NCBI RefSeq assembly: GCF_004803895.1 | Contig: NZ_CP021978.1 | Coordinates: 5,766,001-5,830,000 of the forward strand | Reading direction: 5' to 3' | DNA length: 64,000 nt | Origin: Streptomyces hawaiiensis | Lineage (GTDB): Bacteria > Actinomycetota > Actinomycetes > Streptomycetales > Streptomycetaceae | Part shown: positions 44,002 to 53,550 of the stretch, in pieces | Position numbering within the stretch: position 1 is the stretch's first letter | How the letters are laid out: each line of letters opens with the position of its first letter | Made by a program: the position numbers and the translations under genes | Notes under the pieces: model-generated | The model's input: only the letters and a program-made list of their open reading frames with translations | What the model was told of the DNA's origin: nothing | The model's database searches: none

Positions 44002-45158
44002 CCGACCCCATCGACGGCGCCGCGCTGCTCGACGAAGTGGAAGCCTTCCACCGCCGCTTCAACGTCTTCCCCACCGACGCCGCGTACGTGGCGGTCGCGC
44101 TGTGGGACGCGCACGCCCACCTGCTCGACTGCTTCGACTCCACACCCCGGCTGGCGTTCCTGTCGCCGGAGCCTGGCTCGGGTAAGTCGCGTGCGCTGGA
44201 GATCGTCGAAACCCTCGTACCGCACCCGATGGTGGCCGTGAACGCGTCGGCTGCCGCGCTCTTCCGGGCCGTATCCGGGGCCGATGGCCGGCCCACGATC
44301 CTGTTCGACGAGATCGACACGATCTTCGGCCCCAAGGCGGGGGACAACGAAGATCTGCGCGGCTTCCTCAACGCCGGTCACCGCCGCACCGGCGTCACCT
44401 ACCGGTGCATCGGAGACGGCGGCAACCAGACCGTGCAGGCCTTCCCCTCGTACTGCGCGGTCGCCGTCGCCGGACTCGGCTCCCTGCCCGACACGATCCT
44501 GACCCGCTCCATCGTCATCCGCATGCGCCGGCGGGCCCGCAACGAACGCGTCGAACCCTTCCGGGCCCGCATCCACGAGGCGGAAGGCCACAAACTCCGT
44601 GACCGGCTCGCCGAATGGGCAGAACGGGCACGGGGGTTCGTGCTCGGGGCCTGGCCGGAGATGCCCGACGGCGTCACCGACCGCCCCGCCGACGTGTGGG
44701 AGCCACTCGTGGCCATCGCGGACGCCGTCGGTGGCGACTGGCCCCGCCGGGCCCGCGAAGCGTGCGTGACGCTCGTCAAAGCCGCCCAGACCACCGACAA
44801 ACACAGCCTGGGCATCCGCCTGCTGACCGACCTGCGCGACCACGTCCTCATCGGCGTGGACAAGCTGCCCACCATCGCCATCCTCGACCGGCTCAACGCC
44901 CTCGACGACGCCCCATGGGCCGACCTCGACGGCAAGCCGCTCGACAACCGGCGCCTGGCCCGGATGCTCGGCGAATACATGACCGCCGACAACGCCCCCA
45001 TCCGATCCCGCAACATCCGCACCGCCGGCGGAGTCCTCAAGGGCTTCCACGCCGAGGACCTGGCGGACGCCTGGACCCGCTACTGCTCGCCCCCTCCCCA
45101 GGACTCCGCTACAGCCGCTACACCGCTACAGCCCAGCTCAGAGACCCCGAATCTGTAG
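43998..45158 (+). CDS. DUF3631-domain P-loop ATPase
   Basis: A 386-residue protein with Walker A PEPGSGKSRALE (about residue 57), Walker B TILFDEIDTIFG, and a sensor-type SLPDTILTRSIVIRMRR segment, followed by the DUF3631 C-terminal module (VDKLPTIAILDRLN; WADLDGKPLDNRRLARML). Such helicase-like ATPases accompany prim-pols in actinobacterial elements and probably unwind the origin. Its final codons contain the first three copies of the GTAGCGG repeat array. Confidence 0.88.
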   Translation: MTDPIDGAALLDEVEAFHRRFNVFPTDAAYVAVALWDAHAHLLDCFDSTPRLAFLSPEPGSGKSRALEIVETLVPHPMVAVNASAAALFRAVSGADGRPTILFDEIDTIFGPKAGDNEDLRGFLNAGHRRTGVTYRCIGDGGNQTVQAFPSYCAVAVAGLGSLPDTILTRSIVIRMRRRARNERVEPFRARIHEAEGHKLRDRLAEWAERARGFVLGAWPEMPDGVTDRPADVWEPLVAIADAVGGDWPRRAREACVTLVKAAQTTDKHSLGIRLLTDLRDHVLIGVDKLPTIAILDRLNALDDAPWADLDGKPLDNRRLARMLGEYMTADNAPIRSRNIRTAGGVLKGFHAEDLADAWTRYCSPPPQDSATAATPLQPSSETPNL

Positions 45159-45284
45159 CGGCACCCAAGCGTGTAGCGGCTACGCCCACCACCCCCGTAG
45201 CGCATGCGTAGCCGCTACACGCCACCCCTCCGCTACAAAAACACCCCGCTGACCTGCGATGTAGCGGCGTAGCGGATGTAGCGG
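45106..45284. repeat. GTAGCGG iteron-like array upstream of xis
   Basis: GTAGCGG or its complement occurs exactly ten times in 180 bases: CCGCTAC at 45106, 45115, 45123, 45212 and 45230; GTAGCGG at 45155, 45173, 45261, 45269 and 45278, with a GTAGCGC variant at 45197. The position between the replication ATPase and xis suggests an origin or an excision-control site. Confidence 0.7.
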
Positions 45285-45324
45285 ACTTCTGAGTAGGGGC
45301 CCATGCCCCAGCCGGAGGAGCTTC

Positions 45325-45567
45325 ATGACGACCCCGACCAAACCGTCAGACCTACGCGCCACCCTCCGGGGTGGCCTCCCAGACCGGTACCTCACGCCGG
45401 ACGACATCGCCGAGATGTTCGAAGTTCCCCTCGAAACCGTCTACCAGTGGCGCCGGAAGCGCACCGGTCCACCCGGCTTCCGCATCGGCAAGTACGTCCG
45501 CTACGACCCGGCCGACGTGCGCGCCTACGTCACCCAATGCAAGAGCTCCGACCAAGAGGCCGCCTGA
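45325..45567 (+). CDS. xis: Excisionase-like MerR-type HTH protein (Xis)
   Basis: An 80-residue protein with the DNA-binding helix-turn-helix of excisionases: YLTPDDIAEMFEVPLETVYQ followed by the wing FRIGKYVRYDPADVRAYV. It lies directly upstream of the integrase and downstream of the GTAGCGG array. It would steer the integrase towards excision. GGAGGAG precedes the ATG. Confidence 0.88.
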   Translation: MTTPTKPSDLRATLRGGLPDRYLTPDDIAEMFEVPLETVYQWRRKRTGPPGFRIGKYVRYDPADVRAYVTQCKSSDQEAA

Positions 45568-45649
45568 CCCGGCCACATCGCACCAGCCTCCCGGGGAGAG
45601 CCACGCCGTGGCTCTCCCCGCCTCACGCTCTGAAGGGACGACTCCTCGT

Positions 45650-46885
45650 ATGGCCGGCCATATCCAAGACCGCTGGTACAAGACCGAGACCGACACCAAC
45701 GGCAAGACCGTCCGCGTCAAGACCGACCGTCACGGCACGGGCATGCGCTACCGCGCCCGGTACGTCGGCCCCGACGGCACGGAGAAGTCGAAGAGCTTCC
45801 CCGACGGCCAGAAGCGCATCGCCGAGAAGTGGCTGTCTGGGATCGAGGCGGACATGTCGCGCGGGCAGTACATCGATCCGCGTGCCGGTCGCTTGACCGT
45901 GCGCCAGCACGCCGAACGGTGGTTGGCATCGCTCACGATGGACCCCGGAACCTACGTGAGCACCGAGCAACGCATCCGGCTGCACGTCTTGCCGCACCTC
46001 GGTAGCCGCTCGCTCGATTCGCTGAGGCCGATTCACATCCGTGAGTGGCTGAGGAAGCTCGAAGACGGGGGAGTAGCCGCCGCATACCAGCGGGTCATCT
46101 TCGCGAATCTCAACGCCATGCTGGCTGCGGCCGTAGACGACCGCCTCATCCCGTACAACCCGTGCCGTTCGTCCTCGGTGCGGGCGCCCAAGCCGGAAGC
46201 CCGCCGGATTGTTCCCTGGTCGCGTGAGCGCGTGCTGGCGGTGCGCTCGGCACTGCCTGAGCGGTACCGGGCCATGGTGGACTTGGCCGGCGGGTGCGGC
46301 ATGCGACAAGGCGAGGTGCTCGGCCTGGCTGTCGAAGACGTGGACTTCGTCGAGGGCGTGGTTCACGTCGTCCGGCAGGTGAAGCTCATCGCCGGGCGGC
46401 AGGTGTTCGCACTGCCCAAGGGAGGCAAGTCACGCACGGTCCCGTTGCCGGAGAGCGTCGCTCGGGCGCTTGAGGCACACACCGCGCAGTACCCGCCTGC
46501 CGCTGTGAGGCTGCCGTGGAGGTCGGTCGACGGCGCACCGGCCACGGCGGCCCTGTTCTTCCGCAACGCCGAGGGGCGCCCGGTGATCCGCACCGTCTTC
46601 AACGAGAAGGCATGGCGGCCTGCTCTCGACACAGCGGGTGTCCCGCGCGGCCGGGAGAACGGCATGCACGCGCTGAGGCACTTCTACGCGTCCGTGCTGC
46701 TGGACGCGGGCGAGAGCATCAAGGCCCTGTCGGAGTACCTGGGGCACCATGATCCGGGCTTCACGCTGCGAACGTACACGCATCTGATGCCGAGCAGCGA
46801 GAAGCGGACACGGGAAGCGGTGAACCGAGCCTTCGAGGGCGGCGCGGACGCCGATGACGGCCCCACGACGGCCCAGGCGGCTTGA
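45650..46885 (+). CDS. int: Tyrosine site-specific recombinase (integrase)
   Basis: A 411-residue phage-type integrase. The N-terminal arm-binding region precedes a SAM-like core-binding domain (about residues 85-170). The catalytic residues are Arg in GCGMRQGEVLGL, HxxR in HALRHFYAS, His in YLGHHDPGF and the nucleophile Tyr in TLRTYTHLM. The stop lies 36 bases from attR, as usual for AICEs. It should recombine the 15-bp core at the hisN 3' end. Confidence 0.95.
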   Translation: MAGHIQDRWYKTETDTNGKTVRVKTDRHGTGMRYRARYVGPDGTEKSKSFPDGQKRIAEKWLSGIEADMSRGQYIDPRAGRLTVRQHAERWLASLTMDPGTYVSTEQRIRLHVLPHLGSRSLDSLRPIHIREWLRKLEDGGVAAAYQRVIFANLNAMLAAAVDDRLIPYNPCRSSSVRAPKPEARRIVPWSRERVLAVRSALPERYRAMVDLAGGCGMRQGEVLGLAVEDVDFVEGVVHVVRQVKLIAGRQVFALPKGGKSRTVPLPESVARALEAHTAQYPPAAVRLPWRSVDGAPATAALFFRNAEGRPVIRTVFNEKAWRPALDTAGVPRGRENGMHALRHFYASVLLDAGESIKALSEYLGHHDPGFTLRTYTHLMPSSEKRTREAVNRAFEGGADADDGPTTAQAA

Positions 46886-46921
46886 TCGTGGGGGAAACTC
46901 GCAGGTCAGACCGCAAACGCC

Positions 46922-46936
46922 CTCAGTAGCGCTGGT
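46922..46936 (+). repeat. attR core (15 bp) overlapping the hisN stop codon
   Basis: Identical to attL at 34664-34678. It covers the hisN stop and last four codons (minus strand), so the gene remains intact after integration. Confidence 0.88.
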
Positions 46937-47723
46937 TCAGATATCCGAGCAACTCGTCGTGCAGCAGGCCGTTCGACGCGGCCGCGTTGCCGCTGTGAGG
47001 GCCCGGGCGGGCGTCGAGGCCGGTGAAGGTGCCGCCGGCCTCGGTGACGACGATGGCGGTGGCGGCCATGTCCCACAGCGACAGCTCCGGCTCCGCGCAC
47101 ATGTCGACGGCGCCCTCCGCGACCATCATGTACGGCCAGAAGTCGCCGTACGCGCGCGTGCGCCACACCTCGCGGGTCAGGTCCAGGAAGCCGTCCAGGC
47201 GGCCGTGCTCCTCCCAGCCACTGAGCGAGGAGTACGCGAAGGAGGCGTCGGAGAGCTTGGAGACGCTGGAGACCTGCAGCCGGGAGGCCTTGGTGAGGCT
47301 GCGGCCGGAGAACGCGCCATGGCCCTTCGCGGCCCACCAGCGGCGGCCGAGGGCGGGGGCGGAGACGACGCCGACGACGGGCTGGAAGCCCTCCTCGCCG
47401 GCCTCCATCAGCGAGATGAGCGTGGCCCAGACGGGCACGCCCCGTACGTAGTTCTTGGTGCCGTCGATCGGATCGATCACCCAGCGGCGGGGGCCGGTGC
47501 CCTCGACGCCGTACTCCTCGCCGAGGACCGCGTCCCGGGGGCGGGCGCGCTGGAGGTGGCCGCGGATGAGTTCCTCTGCGGCCTTGTCCGCCTCGCTCAC
47601 CGGGGTCATGTCCGGTTTGGTCTCGACCTTGAGGTCGAGGGCCTTGAACCGGTCCGTCGTCGCGGCGTCGGCGGCGTCGGCGAGGACGTGGGCGAGACGC
47701 AGGTCGTCGAGGTAGTCGGGCAT
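46923..47723 (-). CDS. hisN: Inositol-monophosphatase-like histidinol-phosphatase
   Basis: A 266-residue metal-dependent phosphatase of the IMPase fold: LGEEYG, VIDPIDGTKNYVRGVP and SLWDMAATAIVVTEAGG. The S. coelicolor homologue at this chromosomal position (SCO5208, from memory) is the histidinol-phosphate phosphatase of histidine synthesis; a general IMPase activity cannot be excluded. The last codons form the attR core of the AICE. It is downstream of and in the same direction as an HTH gene. Confidence 0.85.
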   Translation of the reverse strand: MPDYLDDLRLAHVLADAADAATTDRFKALDLKVETKPDMTPVSEADKAAEELIRGHLQRARPRDAVLGEEYGVEGTGPRRWVIDPIDGTKNYVRGVPVWATLISLMEAGEEGFQPVVGVVSAPALGRRWWAAKGHGAFSGRSLTKASRLQVSSVSKLSDASFAYSSLSGWEEHGRLDGFLDLTREVWRTRAYGDFWPYMMVAEGAVDMCAEPELSLWDMAATAIVVTEAGGTFTGLDARPGPHSGNAAASNGLLHDELLGYLNQRY

Positions 47724-47756
47724 GCGACGAACCTATCTGCCGAGGTGGGGGTGGGG

Positions 47757-48503
47757 CTACAGGGGGTTTGCGGGAGTGGGGGAGTCGGGAATGGTCTCGG
47801 GCTTGGTGTGGAGGATGTCACGTGCCTGCTCCGCGGCGCGGGCGGTGCTCTCGGAGACGAAGTCGAGGAAGCGGGCGACGTTCTCCAGGCGGGCGGCGGC
47901 CGGGGAGCCGGGGCCGAGGACGCCGACGCCCTGCCGTGCGATCCCCACGACCTGGGCGATGGCCCGCGCGCTGGCCATCATCGACTGGTACCAGACGTCT
48001 TCGTCGACGACATAGCGCTCGCGGCGGCCTTCGTCCGCCTCCCGGCGGACGAAGCCCTGGCTGTCGAGGAACGTGATCGCCTTGGAGACGGACGCCGGGC
48101 TGACCTGGAGGTGCCGGGCGAGTTCGGCCGCGGTGAGGCTGCCCGAGTCCGTCATGCAGAGGCAGGCCATCACCCGGGACATCATCTTGGGCATTCCGGA
48201 CCCCATGAGCACGGTGGTGAAGGTCTCCTCGTACTCGCGTACGGCCTCGGCATCCCGTCCCTCAGGCTGCGGGGGCGCCTTCGGGCCCCGAGGCGCGGCC
48301 TGCCGGCGGCGGGTGCGGTGTTCCGTGGCGCGGTGGGCCAGGTCGGCGCGGTAGGCCGTCGGGCCGCCGTTGCGCATGACCTCGCGGGTGATCGTCGAGG
48401 TCGGGCGGTCCAGGCGCCGGGCGATCTCCGCGTAGGCGAGGCCGTCGGCCAGCCCCAGCGCGATCTGCTGGCGTTCCTGCTGAGTGAGCCTGCCTCCCGG
48501 CAT
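47757..48503 (-). CDS. HTH regulator: Hin/IS30-like plus MarR/GbsR-like winged helix
   Basis: A 248-residue protein with two DNA-binding regions. Residues 1-45 hold an IS30-type helix-turn-helix (LADGLAYAEIARRLDRPTST). A central winged helix follows (LTAAELARHLQVSPASVSKA). It is divergent from the DUF4097/ABC operon and the 230-base spacer holds repeated TTGCAACG elements, so it probably represses or activates that operon. The upstream gene for hisN lies 33 bases away. Confidence 0.82.
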   Translation of the reverse strand: MPGGRLTQQERQQIALGLADGLAYAEIARRLDRPTSTITREVMRNGGPTAYRADLAHRATEHRTRRRQAAPRGPKAPPQPEGRDAEAVREYEETFTTVLMGSGMPKMMSRVMACLCMTDSGSLTAAELARHLQVSPASVSKAITFLDSQGFVRREADEGRRERYVVDEDVWYQSMMASARAIAQVVGIARQGVGVLGPGSPAAARLENVARFLDFVSESTARAAEQARDILHTKPETIPDSPTPANPL

Positions 48504-48555
48504 CGCGGTCTCCTTCGCGGTGTGTGATGTCCGCACCCTAGCGTTCACCTTCATT

Positions 48556-48682
48556 TCATTGCAACGAGCTGCGTGGTGTTGTTGCGTTAGACGTCATAGT
48601 CGTTGCAATGATTTCTCGGCCTTGACCTGCATTTATGGTGGCTGCGTGCAACGAAGTCGTTGCCAGGCCTGTGAATGCAACG
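48556..48682. promoter_or_regulatory. ATTGCAACG operator-like array
   Basis: TCATTGCAACG (48556-48566) and CGTTGCAATGA (48601-48611) form an 11-bp inverted repeat 34 bases apart. Further partial copies are TGCAACGA (48648) and ATGCAACG (48675). They lie between the divergent regulator and the transporter operon and are probably its binding sites. Confidence 0.7.
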
Positions 48683-48734
48683 TAGCTTTTCCATCATCGG
48701 AAACCACGGAGACAGTGGATCGAAGGAGAGCACG

Positions 48735-49406
48735 ATGCAGAAGTTCGACAGCCCCGCCCCCGTCTCGGCCGTCCTCGACATCCCCGCCGGACGCATCCGG
48801 TTCATCGCCGCCGACCGGGCCGACACCACCGTCGAGGTCCTGCCCGCGGACGCCACCAAGAGCCGTGACGTGAAGGCCGCGGAGCAGCTCGAAGTCGCCT
48901 ACGCGGACGGCGTCCTGCGCATCGAGGCCCCGGCGTCGAAGAACCGGATCCTCGGCCACTCCGGATCCGTCGAGGTGACCGTCCAACTGCCCGCCGGCTC
49001 CCGCGTCGAGGCGAAGGCGGCATCCGCCGAACTCCGCGGCGTCGGACGGCTCGGCGACGTCGCATTCGACGCGGCGCAGGGCTCGGTCAAGCTCGACGAG
49101 ACCGCCGGCGCACGCCTCACCCTGCTCGCCGGCGACATCTCGGTCGGCCGCCTGGGCGGCCCCGCGCAGATCAGCACCCAGAAGGGAGACCTCCATGTCG
49201 CCGAGGCCGTGCGCGGCGCCCTGGAGCTGCGCACCGAGCAGGGCGACATCGCGGTCTGTGCCGCCCACGGCGTCTCCGCCGCCCTGGACGCCGGCACCGG
49301 TTACGGCCGGATCCACAACACCCTCAACAACGCCGCCGGCGCCGCCGCCGGCCTGACCATCCACGCGACCACCGCTCACGGCGACATCACCGCCCGCGGC
49401 CTGTAG
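48735..49406 (+). CDS. DUF4097-family protein
   Basis: A 224-residue beta-helical protein of the DUF4097 (putative adhesin) family, with repeating glycine-rich strands such as DVAFDAAQGSVKLDETAGA and GPAQISTQKGDLHV. There is no signal peptide, so it is probably cytoplasmic. AAGGAG precedes the ATG. It is followed after 32 bases by an ABC ATPase, and a DUF4097-ABC pairing is frequent. Confidence 0.85.
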   Translation: MQKFDSPAPVSAVLDIPAGRIRFIAADRADTTVEVLPADATKSRDVKAAEQLEVAYADGVLRIEAPASKNRILGHSGSVEVTVQLPAGSRVEAKAASAELRGVGRLGDVAFDAAQGSVKLDETAGARLTLLAGDISVGRLGGPAQISTQKGDLHVAEAVRGALELRTEQGDIAVCAAHGVSAALDAGTGYGRIHNTLNNAAGAAAGLTIHATTAHGDITARGL

Positions 49407-49438
49407 CAGCCCGCAGCCTCTCCGAAGGAGCACCTCCC

Positions 49439-50397
<959 letters not shown>

Positions 50398-50401
<4 letters not shown>

Positions 50402-51189
50402 GCGCCCTCACCCTCGCCCTGCGCGACTCCTCCACCATGCTGCGCCGCAACCTGCTGCACGCCCGGCGCTACCCCTCCCTCACCCTGAACCTGCTGCTCA
50501 CCCCGATCATGCTGTTGTTGCTGTTCGTCTACATCTTCGGCGACACCATGAGCGCGGGCATCGGGGGCAGCGGTCCGGACCGCTCCGCGTACATCGCCTT
50601 CGTCGTGCCGGGCCTGCTGCTGATGACCATCGGCAGCACCACCATCGGCACCGCGGTCTCCGTCTCCAACGACATGACCGAGGGGATCATCGCCCGCTTC
50701 CGCACCATGGCGATCCACCGCGGGTCGGTGCTCATCGGGCACGTCATCGGCAGCGTGCTGCAGGCGGTCATCAGCGTGGTGCTCGTCGGCGCCGTCGGAG
50801 TGGCCATCGGCTTCCGCTCCACCGACGCCACCGTCCTGGAGTGGCTCGCGGCCTTCGCACTGCTCGTGCTCTTCGCCACCGCGCTCACCTGGATCGCGGT
50901 CGGCATGGGCCTGGTCAGCCCGAACGCCGAGGCCGCCGGCAACAACGCGATGCCCCTGATCCTGCTGCCCCTGCTGTCCAGCACCTTCGTCCCGCTCGAC
51001 TCGATGCCGGGCTGGTTCCAGCCGATCGCCGAGTACCAGCCCTTCACCCCGGCCATCGAAACCCTGCGCGGCCTGCTGCTCGGCACCCAGATCGGCCACA
51101 ACGGATGGCTCGCCCTCACCTGGTGCCTGGGCCTCGCGGTGCTCGGCTACCTCTGGTCGACCTCGAAGTTCAACGACGACCCGAGGTAA
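50398..51189 (+). CDS. ABC-2 type permease (DrrB-like)
   Basis: A 263-residue permease with six predicted membrane segments (for example LNLLLTPIMLLLLFVYIFG and VVPGLLLMTIGSTTIGTAV) and the ABC-2 EGIIARFRTMAIHRG coupling segment. With the preceding ATPase it forms an exporter; the substrate is unknown. Confidence 0.92.
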
Positions 51190-51373
51190 CCGCCGTGACG
51201 AGGCGGGCAACCTCCCGCGAACGTCCCACCCCAGGGCGGCGTACACCGGCATCCCGCCGGAGTGCGCCGCCCGTTCGTCTGCACGGGGCGAGGGCGCGGG
51301 TGCAGCCCCGGCACGCAGGCCAACGCACCGCGCGACAAGGCCGAAACGCGCCCCCGCACGCGCTCGCGAACCC

Positions 51374-51398
51374 TTGACAGTGGTTCCACGCGCGTCAA
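51374..51398. promoter_or_regulatory. Inverted repeat upstream of TetR gene
   Basis: TTGAC and GTCAA flank a 15-base centre containing GG-TT-CC, forming a dyad. It lies 40 bases before the TetR gene and may be its operator; TTGACA could also be a -35 element. Confidence 0.45.
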
Positions 51399-51437
51399 AC
51401 CTGGGCGCAATGCCGCTCGCCCCAAGGGGAGGCGAAG

Positions 51438-52043
51438 ATGCCTGCAGCGCGGGAATCTCTACTGGACGCCGCCTACACGGCGCTGGTGCGCCGGCCGTGG
51501 TCCGCCGTACGGATGGTGGACGTGGCCGCGGCAGCCGGAGTGTCCCGGCAGACGCTGTACAACGAGTTCGGCAGCAAGGACGGTCTCGCCCGGGCCCTCG
51601 TGAGACGAGAGGCCGACGGATACCTCGCCGGGGTGGACCGCGCTCTCGCCGGGTACAGCGATCCCCGCGACCGGCTCACCGCCACCGCCGAGTGGACGAC
51701 GTCCGCGGCCCGGGACAACATCCTCGTCCGCGCCATGCTCACCGGCTGCTGGAGTGAGAGGCTGCCCGCCCCGGCCCTGACGTCCGTGCCGTCCACCTCC
51801 GCCGTACCGGCCCAGCGCCGCGCCGACGGGCCGCTGCCCTCACCCGGGGACTTCGTCGCCCTCGTCCGCGACCGGGCCGTCACCTCCCTGGCCGGCCCCG
51901 GCACACCCAAGTCCGACACCGCCGACCTGGCCCGCTCCTGCGAACTCGCCGTCCGGCTCGCCCTGTCCTGCGTGGCCGCACCGCCCGGCGAGGGCGGTGT
52001 CGCCGACCTGGTCCGCGGCGCCCTTCACCGGCAGGGCGGCTGA
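51438..52043 (+). CDS. TetR-family transcriptional regulator
   Basis: A 201-residue regulator with an N-terminal TetR DNA-binding domain (VDVAAAAGVSRQTLYNEFGS). The ligand domain is not specific. It ends seven bases from the convergent SMR transporter gene, which is the likeliest target. The preceding 248 bases hold only an inverted repeat. Confidence 0.88.
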   Translation: MPAARESLLDAAYTALVRRPWSAVRMVDVAAAAGVSRQTLYNEFGSKDGLARALVRREADGYLAGVDRALAGYSDPRDRLTATAEWTTSAARDNILVRAMLTGCWSERLPAPALTSVPSTSAVPAQRRADGPLPSPGDFVALVRDRAVTSLAGPGTPKSDTADLARSCELAVRLALSCVAAPPGEGGVADLVRGALHRQGG

Positions 52044-52050
52044 CAGGACG

Positions 52051-52374
52051 TCAGTGCGCCGACCCCGACAACTGCAGCCCGATCACACCGATGATGACGA
52101 GACTGATCGACACGAGCTTCAGCGTCGACACCAGGTCACCCAGGAACACCATGCCGTAGATCGCCGTCCCCGCAGCACCGATGCCCGTCCACACCGCGTA
52201 CGCGGGACCCACGTCGAGTTTTCTCAGCGCCAGGGTCAGCAGTCCGAAGCTGCCGAGGGCGAAGACGCAGAACGCGACCGTCGGCCAGAGCCGGGTGAAG
52301 CCGTGCGACAGCTTCAGACACACCGCGAAGCCGGTCTCGAGCAACCCGGCCACGATGACCAGCAGCCACGCCAT
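52051..52374 (-). CDS. sugE: Small multidrug resistance (SugE/Gdx-like) transporter
   Basis: A 107-residue four-helix SMR protein: AWLLVIVAGLLETGFAVCLK holds the conserved membrane glutamate, and GPAYAVWTGIGAAGTAIYG is the SMR signature. Its pattern is closer to SugE/Gdx guanidinium exporters than to EmrE. No guanidine riboswitch could be made out in its leader. Convergent with the TetR gene. Confidence 0.88.
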   Translation of the reverse strand: MAWLLVIVAGLLETGFAVCLKLSHGFTRLWPTVAFCVFALGSFGLLTLALRKLDVGPAYAVWTGIGAAGTAIYGMVFLGDLVSTLKLVSISLVIIGVIGLQLSGSAH

Positions 52375-52521
52375 GAGTCGTCCTCCCGTATCCCACGTTC
52401 AGTGACCGCTTCGTCAGCTTCTTCGCGTTGACCGTGCTCGTCAGGCTTTGGCCGGGCTCGCAGCCGGCTTGGGTGCGATTATGCACTTACCGCCCACACG
52501 CCAGGACAAACAACGCGGAGG

Positions 52522-53532
52522 TCAGTCGCCTTCCTTGCGCTCGCGTGTGGCCAGCAGCCGCCGCAGCGAGTACAGCCGCGCCGGATCCGCGTGCCCCTCG
52601 GCCACCCACGCGTCCAGCGCGCACTCGGGCTCGTCGTGGCTGCACGCGCGCGGGCAGCCCTCGGTGCCCGGCTCCAGGTCGGGAAAGGCGTGGATGACCC
52701 GGGACGGGTCGACGTGGTGCAGGCCGAAGGACCGCAGGCCCGGGGTGTCGATCACCCAGCCGTCGCTGCCCGACAACGGCAGCGCCAGCGCCGAGGTGGT
52801 GGTGTGCCGGCCGCGGCCCGTCACCGCGTTCACATGCCCGGTCGTACGCCGCCGCTCCTCCGGCACCAGTGAGTTGACCAGGGTCGTCTTGCCGACTCCG
52901 GAGTGGCCGACGAACGCGGTGATCTTGCCGTCGAGCTGCTCGCGCACCCGGGCGAGGGCGGTGCCGTTCTGCAGTTCCTCGCGGCTGGTGACGACGTACG
53001 GGATGTCGAGGTGTCCGTACAGCTCCAGCAGCTTGTCGGGCGGGGCGAGATCCGACTTGGTCAGGACCAGCAGCGGGTCCAGACCGCCGGCGTAGGCCGC
53101 GACCAGGCAGCGGTCGATCAGGCGGGGGCGGGGCTCCGGGTCGGCCAGGGCGGTGACGACCGCCAACTGGTCGGCGTTGGCCACGACCACCCGCTCGAAC
53201 GGATCGTCGTCGTCCGCCGTGCGACGCAGCACGGAGGTGCGTTCCTCGATGCGCACGACCCTCGCGAGTGCGTCCTTCTTGCCCGTCAGGTCGCCCACGA
53301 TGGCCACCCGGTCGCCGACGACCGCGGCCTTGCGGCCCAGCTCGCGGGCCTTCATCGCCATGACCACACGGTCCTCTACGAGGCAGGTCAGGCGGCCCCG
53401 GTCGACGGTGAGGACCAGGCCCTCGGCGGCGTCCTCGTGCTTGGGGCGGATGTTCGTCCGGGGCCGGGTGTTCCGGCGGCCCGGACGGGTGCGGATGTCG
53501 TCCTCGTCGGTGTGCTTGCCGTAGCGGCGCAT
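52522..53532 (-). CDS. rsgA: Ribosome small-subunit-dependent GTPase RsgA
   Basis: A 336-residue circularly permuted GTPase: VLTKSDLAPP (G4), GHSGVGKTTLVNSL (G1), RGRHTTTS (G2), VIDTPGLR (G3), then the zinc-binding C-terminus (CPRACSHDEPEC). It matures the 30S subunit. It is 18 bases downstream of aroA in the same direction, a pairing conserved in actinobacteria. The N-terminus has an unusually arginine-rich extension. Confidence 0.95.
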   Translation of the reverse strand: MRRYGKHTDEDDIRTRPGRRNTRPRTNIRPKHEDAAEGLVLTVDRGRLTCLVEDRVVMAMKARELGRKAAVVGDRVAIVGDLTGKKDALARVVRIEERTSVLRRTADDDDPFERVVVANADQLAVVTALADPEPRPRLIDRCLVAAYAGGLDPLLVLTKSDLAPPDKLLELYGHLDIPYVVTSREELQNGTALARVREQLDGKITAFVGHSGVGKTTLVNSLVPEERRRTTGHVNAVTGRGRHTTTSALALPLSGSDGWVIDTPGLRSFGLHHVDPSRVIHAFPDLEPGTEGCPRACSHDEPECALDAWVAEGHADPARLYSLRRLLATRERKEGD

Positions 53533-53550
53533 GACCTGATCCCTCGCGTC

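Larger units (their letters stand above)
34664..46936. mobile_element. Actinomycete integrative and conjugative element (AICE) at the 3' end of hisN
   Basis: About 12.3 kb bounded by a 15-bp direct repeat. The right copy forms the last codons of hisN, so insertion rebuilds the gene end. Cargo runs from left to right: PP2C-like and HTH genes (minus strand), DUF6284, Spd-like and small zinc proteins, FtsK-like Tra, prim-pol, DUF3631 ATPase, Xis and tyrosine integrase beside attR. Conjugation by a single FtsK-like ATPase is typical of AICEs. The prim-pol replaces RepSA-type initiators. All core genes look intact, so the element may be active. Confidence 0.93.
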
